Assembly (NCBI GenBank): GCA_029263125.1
Contig: JAJCYD010000048.1
Coordinates: forward strand, 124,001 to 188,000
Reading direction: 5' to 3'
From: Solirubrobacteraceae bacterium
GTDB taxonomy: Bacteria > Actinomycetota > Thermoleophilia > Solirubrobacterales > Solirubrobacteraceae
Length of the DNA: 64,000 bases
The translations under genes were made by a program, and so were the position numbers. The notes under the pieces were generated by a model. That model saw only the letters and a list, made by a program, of their open reading frames with translations, did not search any database and had not been told where the DNA came from. The stretch's first letter is position 1. Each line of letters starts with the position of its first letter. Positions 59,464 to 64,000 of the stretch are shown one piece after another.

Positions 59464-59492
59464 AGTATGCATACTCAGTATGCATCGGTCAA
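59464..59492 (-). promoter_or_regulatory. padR promoter with overlapping palindromic operator
   Basis: On the minus strand TTGACC (59492-59487), a 17-base spacer and CATACT (59469-59464) form a sigma-70-like promoter. The spacer and -10 contain ATGCATACT-G-AGTATGCAT (59485-59467, 9-bp arms) and AGTATGCATACT (59475-59464). Transcription would begin within a few bases of the ATG at 59455, giving a leaderless message. The symmetric repeats fit binding by a PadR dimer. Confidence 0.72.
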
Positions 59493-59544
59493 GGTGGCTG
59501 CACGCGTTGATCCGGGCGGCTCCCGCGTGCGCTAGCTTCAGCAC

Positions 59545-60954
59545 ATGGCCTCGCTGCTCAACCGCCTGCACGCGATCGAGGTCGCAACCCGCCCCGAGCA
59601 CCCCGATCTCACGCGCGCGCTGGCCGCGCGCTGGGAGGAGCTCCCAGCCCACGTCAAGCAGCCCAACCAGATGCTCGGCAAGCGGATGACCGGTTGTGAG
59701 GGAACCCACGGCGTGTTTCCGAAGTGCAACCTCGCCTGCACTCCGTGCTACCACGCCAAGGAAGCCAACCGCGTGCGCACCGACGGCGACCACACCGAGT
59801 CAGAGGTCGACGCGCAGATGGCGCTGCTGCGCAAGTTCCGCGGTCCCGGCCAGCACGCCCAGTTGATCGGCGGCGAGGTCTCGCTGCTGGGTCCAGACGA
59901 CCACGCCCGCGCACTGAGGGCGATGATGCGCCACGGCCGCAAGCCGATGTCGATGACCCACGGTGACTTCGACTACGACTACCTCGTCGGCCTTGCGATC
60001 GACCCCAAGACGGGCGAGCGCCGCTTCGAGCATCTCGCCTTCGCCGGGCACTTCGACTCGATGATGTACGGACGCCGGGGGATCAAGAAGGTCGGCGCCG
60101 AGGTCGAGCTGAACCCCTACCGCGAGCGCTTCTGCGAGATGTTCCGGCGCCTGGAGCGCGAGCACGGCGTCACGCACTACCTCGCGCACAACATCACCGT
60201 CACGCCGCGCAACGTCGAGCAGATCCCACAGCTCGTGCGCGACTGCCGCCACATGGGCTTTCGGATGTTCTCCTTTCAGCCGGCGGCGTTCATCGGCAAC
60301 CAGGCGCGCTGGAAGGACTCCTACCGCGCGTTCTCCACCGACGAGGTCTGGAAGCGCATCGAGGAGGGCGTGGGCGCCCGGCTGCACTACAACGCCGAGC
60401 AGGTCGGCGACGTGCGCTGCAACCGCACCGCGCACGGCATCTACGTCGGTGACCGCTACGAGACGCTGCTCGACGAGGACGACCCGCGCGACGCGCGGGT
60501 CCTGCAGGACTTCATCGCCGCGTTCGGCGGGATGGACTTCAAGGACGGAAGCCGTCGCCTGCGCACGGCCCGCTGCGCGCGCGCCATCGCCGGCCACCCC
60601 GCCGTCCTGCGCAGCGGCGCCCCGTGGGCGGCGCGGCTGGTCAAGCGTCTCGGCGGCCCGATTGAGCTCGCGCGCGGCAACACCAAGGCCGTCACCTACG
60701 TGATGCACTCCTTCATGGACGCCAAGCACGTGCGCCCGGCCTGGGAGATGCTCCAGCGCGGCGAGATGAGCGAGGACCCCGCGATCCTCGAAGCCCAGGA
60801 GCGCCTGCAGTCCTGCTCCTATGCGATGGCGCACCCCGAGTCCGACACGCTGGTTCCCGCCTGCGCCCAGCACTCGGTGCTCGACCCGCTGGAGAACCTG
60901 CACCTGCAGGAGCTGCTGCCCGCGCGCCCGCCGGCAGAGCGCGCTCCGGCCTGA
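59545..60954 (+). CDS. Radical SAM domain protein
   Basis: 469 residues. The cluster motif is FPKCNLACTPCYHAK (Cys61, Cys65, Cys68) with an extra Cys51 in GCEGTHG; GGEVSLLG is the SAM-binding GGE. The rest (YLAHNITVTPRNVEQIPQLV, FRMFSFQPAAFIGNQARW) shows a partial TIM barrel and a C-terminal region with cysteines (SCSYAMAH, VPACAQH). The head KQPNQMLGKRMTG is unusual for rSAM proteins. It is divergent from padR; the substrate is unknown. Confidence 0.85.
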   Translation: MASLLNRLHAIEVATRPEHPDLTRALAARWEELPAHVKQPNQMLGKRMTGCEGTHGVFPKCNLACTPCYHAKEANRVRTDGDHTESEVDAQMALLRKFRGPGQHAQLIGGEVSLLGPDDHARALRAMMRHGRKPMSMTHGDFDYDYLVGLAIDPKTGERRFEHLAFAGHFDSMMYGRRGIKKVGAEVELNPYRERFCEMFRRLEREHGVTHYLAHNITVTPRNVEQIPQLVRDCRHMGFRMFSFQPAAFIGNQARWKDSYRAFSTDEVWKRIEEGVGARLHYNAEQVGDVRCNRTAHGIYVGDRYETLLDEDDPRDARVLQDFIAAFGGMDFKDGSRRLRTARCARAIAGHPAVLRSGAPWAARLVKRLGGPIELARGNTKAVTYVMHSFMDAKHVRPAWEMLQRGEMSEDPAILEAQERLQSCSYAMAHPESDTLVPACAQHSVLDPLENLHLQELLPARPPAERAPA

Positions 60955-60957
60955 AAC

Positions 60958-63998
<3,041 letters not shown>

Positions 63999-64000
63999 GG

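Overview
The window is chromosomal DNA from a very GC-rich bacterium. Most genes are closely packed, with ATGA or GTGA overlaps, and start at GTG or TTG almost as often as at ATG. The gene content points to an actinobacterium: a CysO-type sulfur carrier ending in GG, a Mec-type JAMM protease, a CysM-type synthase, a murI-rph-rdgB cluster, a wax-ester synthase/DGAT and DHA2 efflux. I infer a Thermoleophilia/Solirubrobacterales-like lineage, but no rRNA or tRNA gene is present to confirm it.

Layout. 0-2.3 kb (minus): murI-rph-rdgB and the start of a cation-efflux gene. 2.4-7.4 kb: patchy accessory DNA with a VapBC pair, an orphan antitoxin over a possible IS21 relic, an ECF sigma factor with a membrane partner, and a pilin-like peptide. 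7.4-19.5 kb: a GT4 glycosyltransferase with two zinc-ribbon proteins, an HDAC-like amidohydrolase divergent from nadB, hydantoinase/oxoprolinase hyuA-hyuB, a beta-hydroxyacid dehydrogenase, DUF1802 and DUF1152. 19.5-24.8 kb is a decaying island: a broken penicillin-acylase gene, a frameshifted DUF4411 gene beside an intact XRE/ImmA-IrrE gene, an hsdM N-terminal relic, and a VapBC pair with a clear palindromic operator.

24.8-35.5 kb mixes JAMM, TatA, a cupredoxin, two ferritin-like exported proteins, CysM, an MBOAT/SGNH acylation set, CysO and a MoeZ-like activating enzyme. JAMM, CysM, CysO and the activating enzyme together make a complete protein-bound-sulfur cysteine pathway, all on the minus strand but split by other genes. 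35.6-47.7 kb: a NarL-type two-component system, an SCO1-like protein with a polytopic membrane protein, a redoxin without its catalytic cysteines, ispH, an M28 peptidase, a WS/DGAT enzyme and an S8 protease. 47.7-53.4 kb: STAS, FxsA and hypothetical proteins, then a tandem duplication of an SRPBCC/secreted-protein pair whose two copies have lost opposite halves and now flank a MazEF module.

53.5-58.3 kb holds the best candidate for an undescribed pathway: a CDP-alcohol phosphatidyltransferase, a cupin and a flavin-type oxidoreductase on the minus strand, divergent from a metallophosphoesterase-radical SAM fusion and a GT2 glycosyltransferase. It is followed by a PadR regulator with a near-textbook autoregulated promoter whose ABC-transporter target has been deleted, a second radical SAM protein, a DUF389 membrane protein and an MFS exporter fused to a MarR-like domain. 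Two genes (S8 protease and CDP-alcohol transferase) can only begin at a CTG that overlaps the upstream stop codon.
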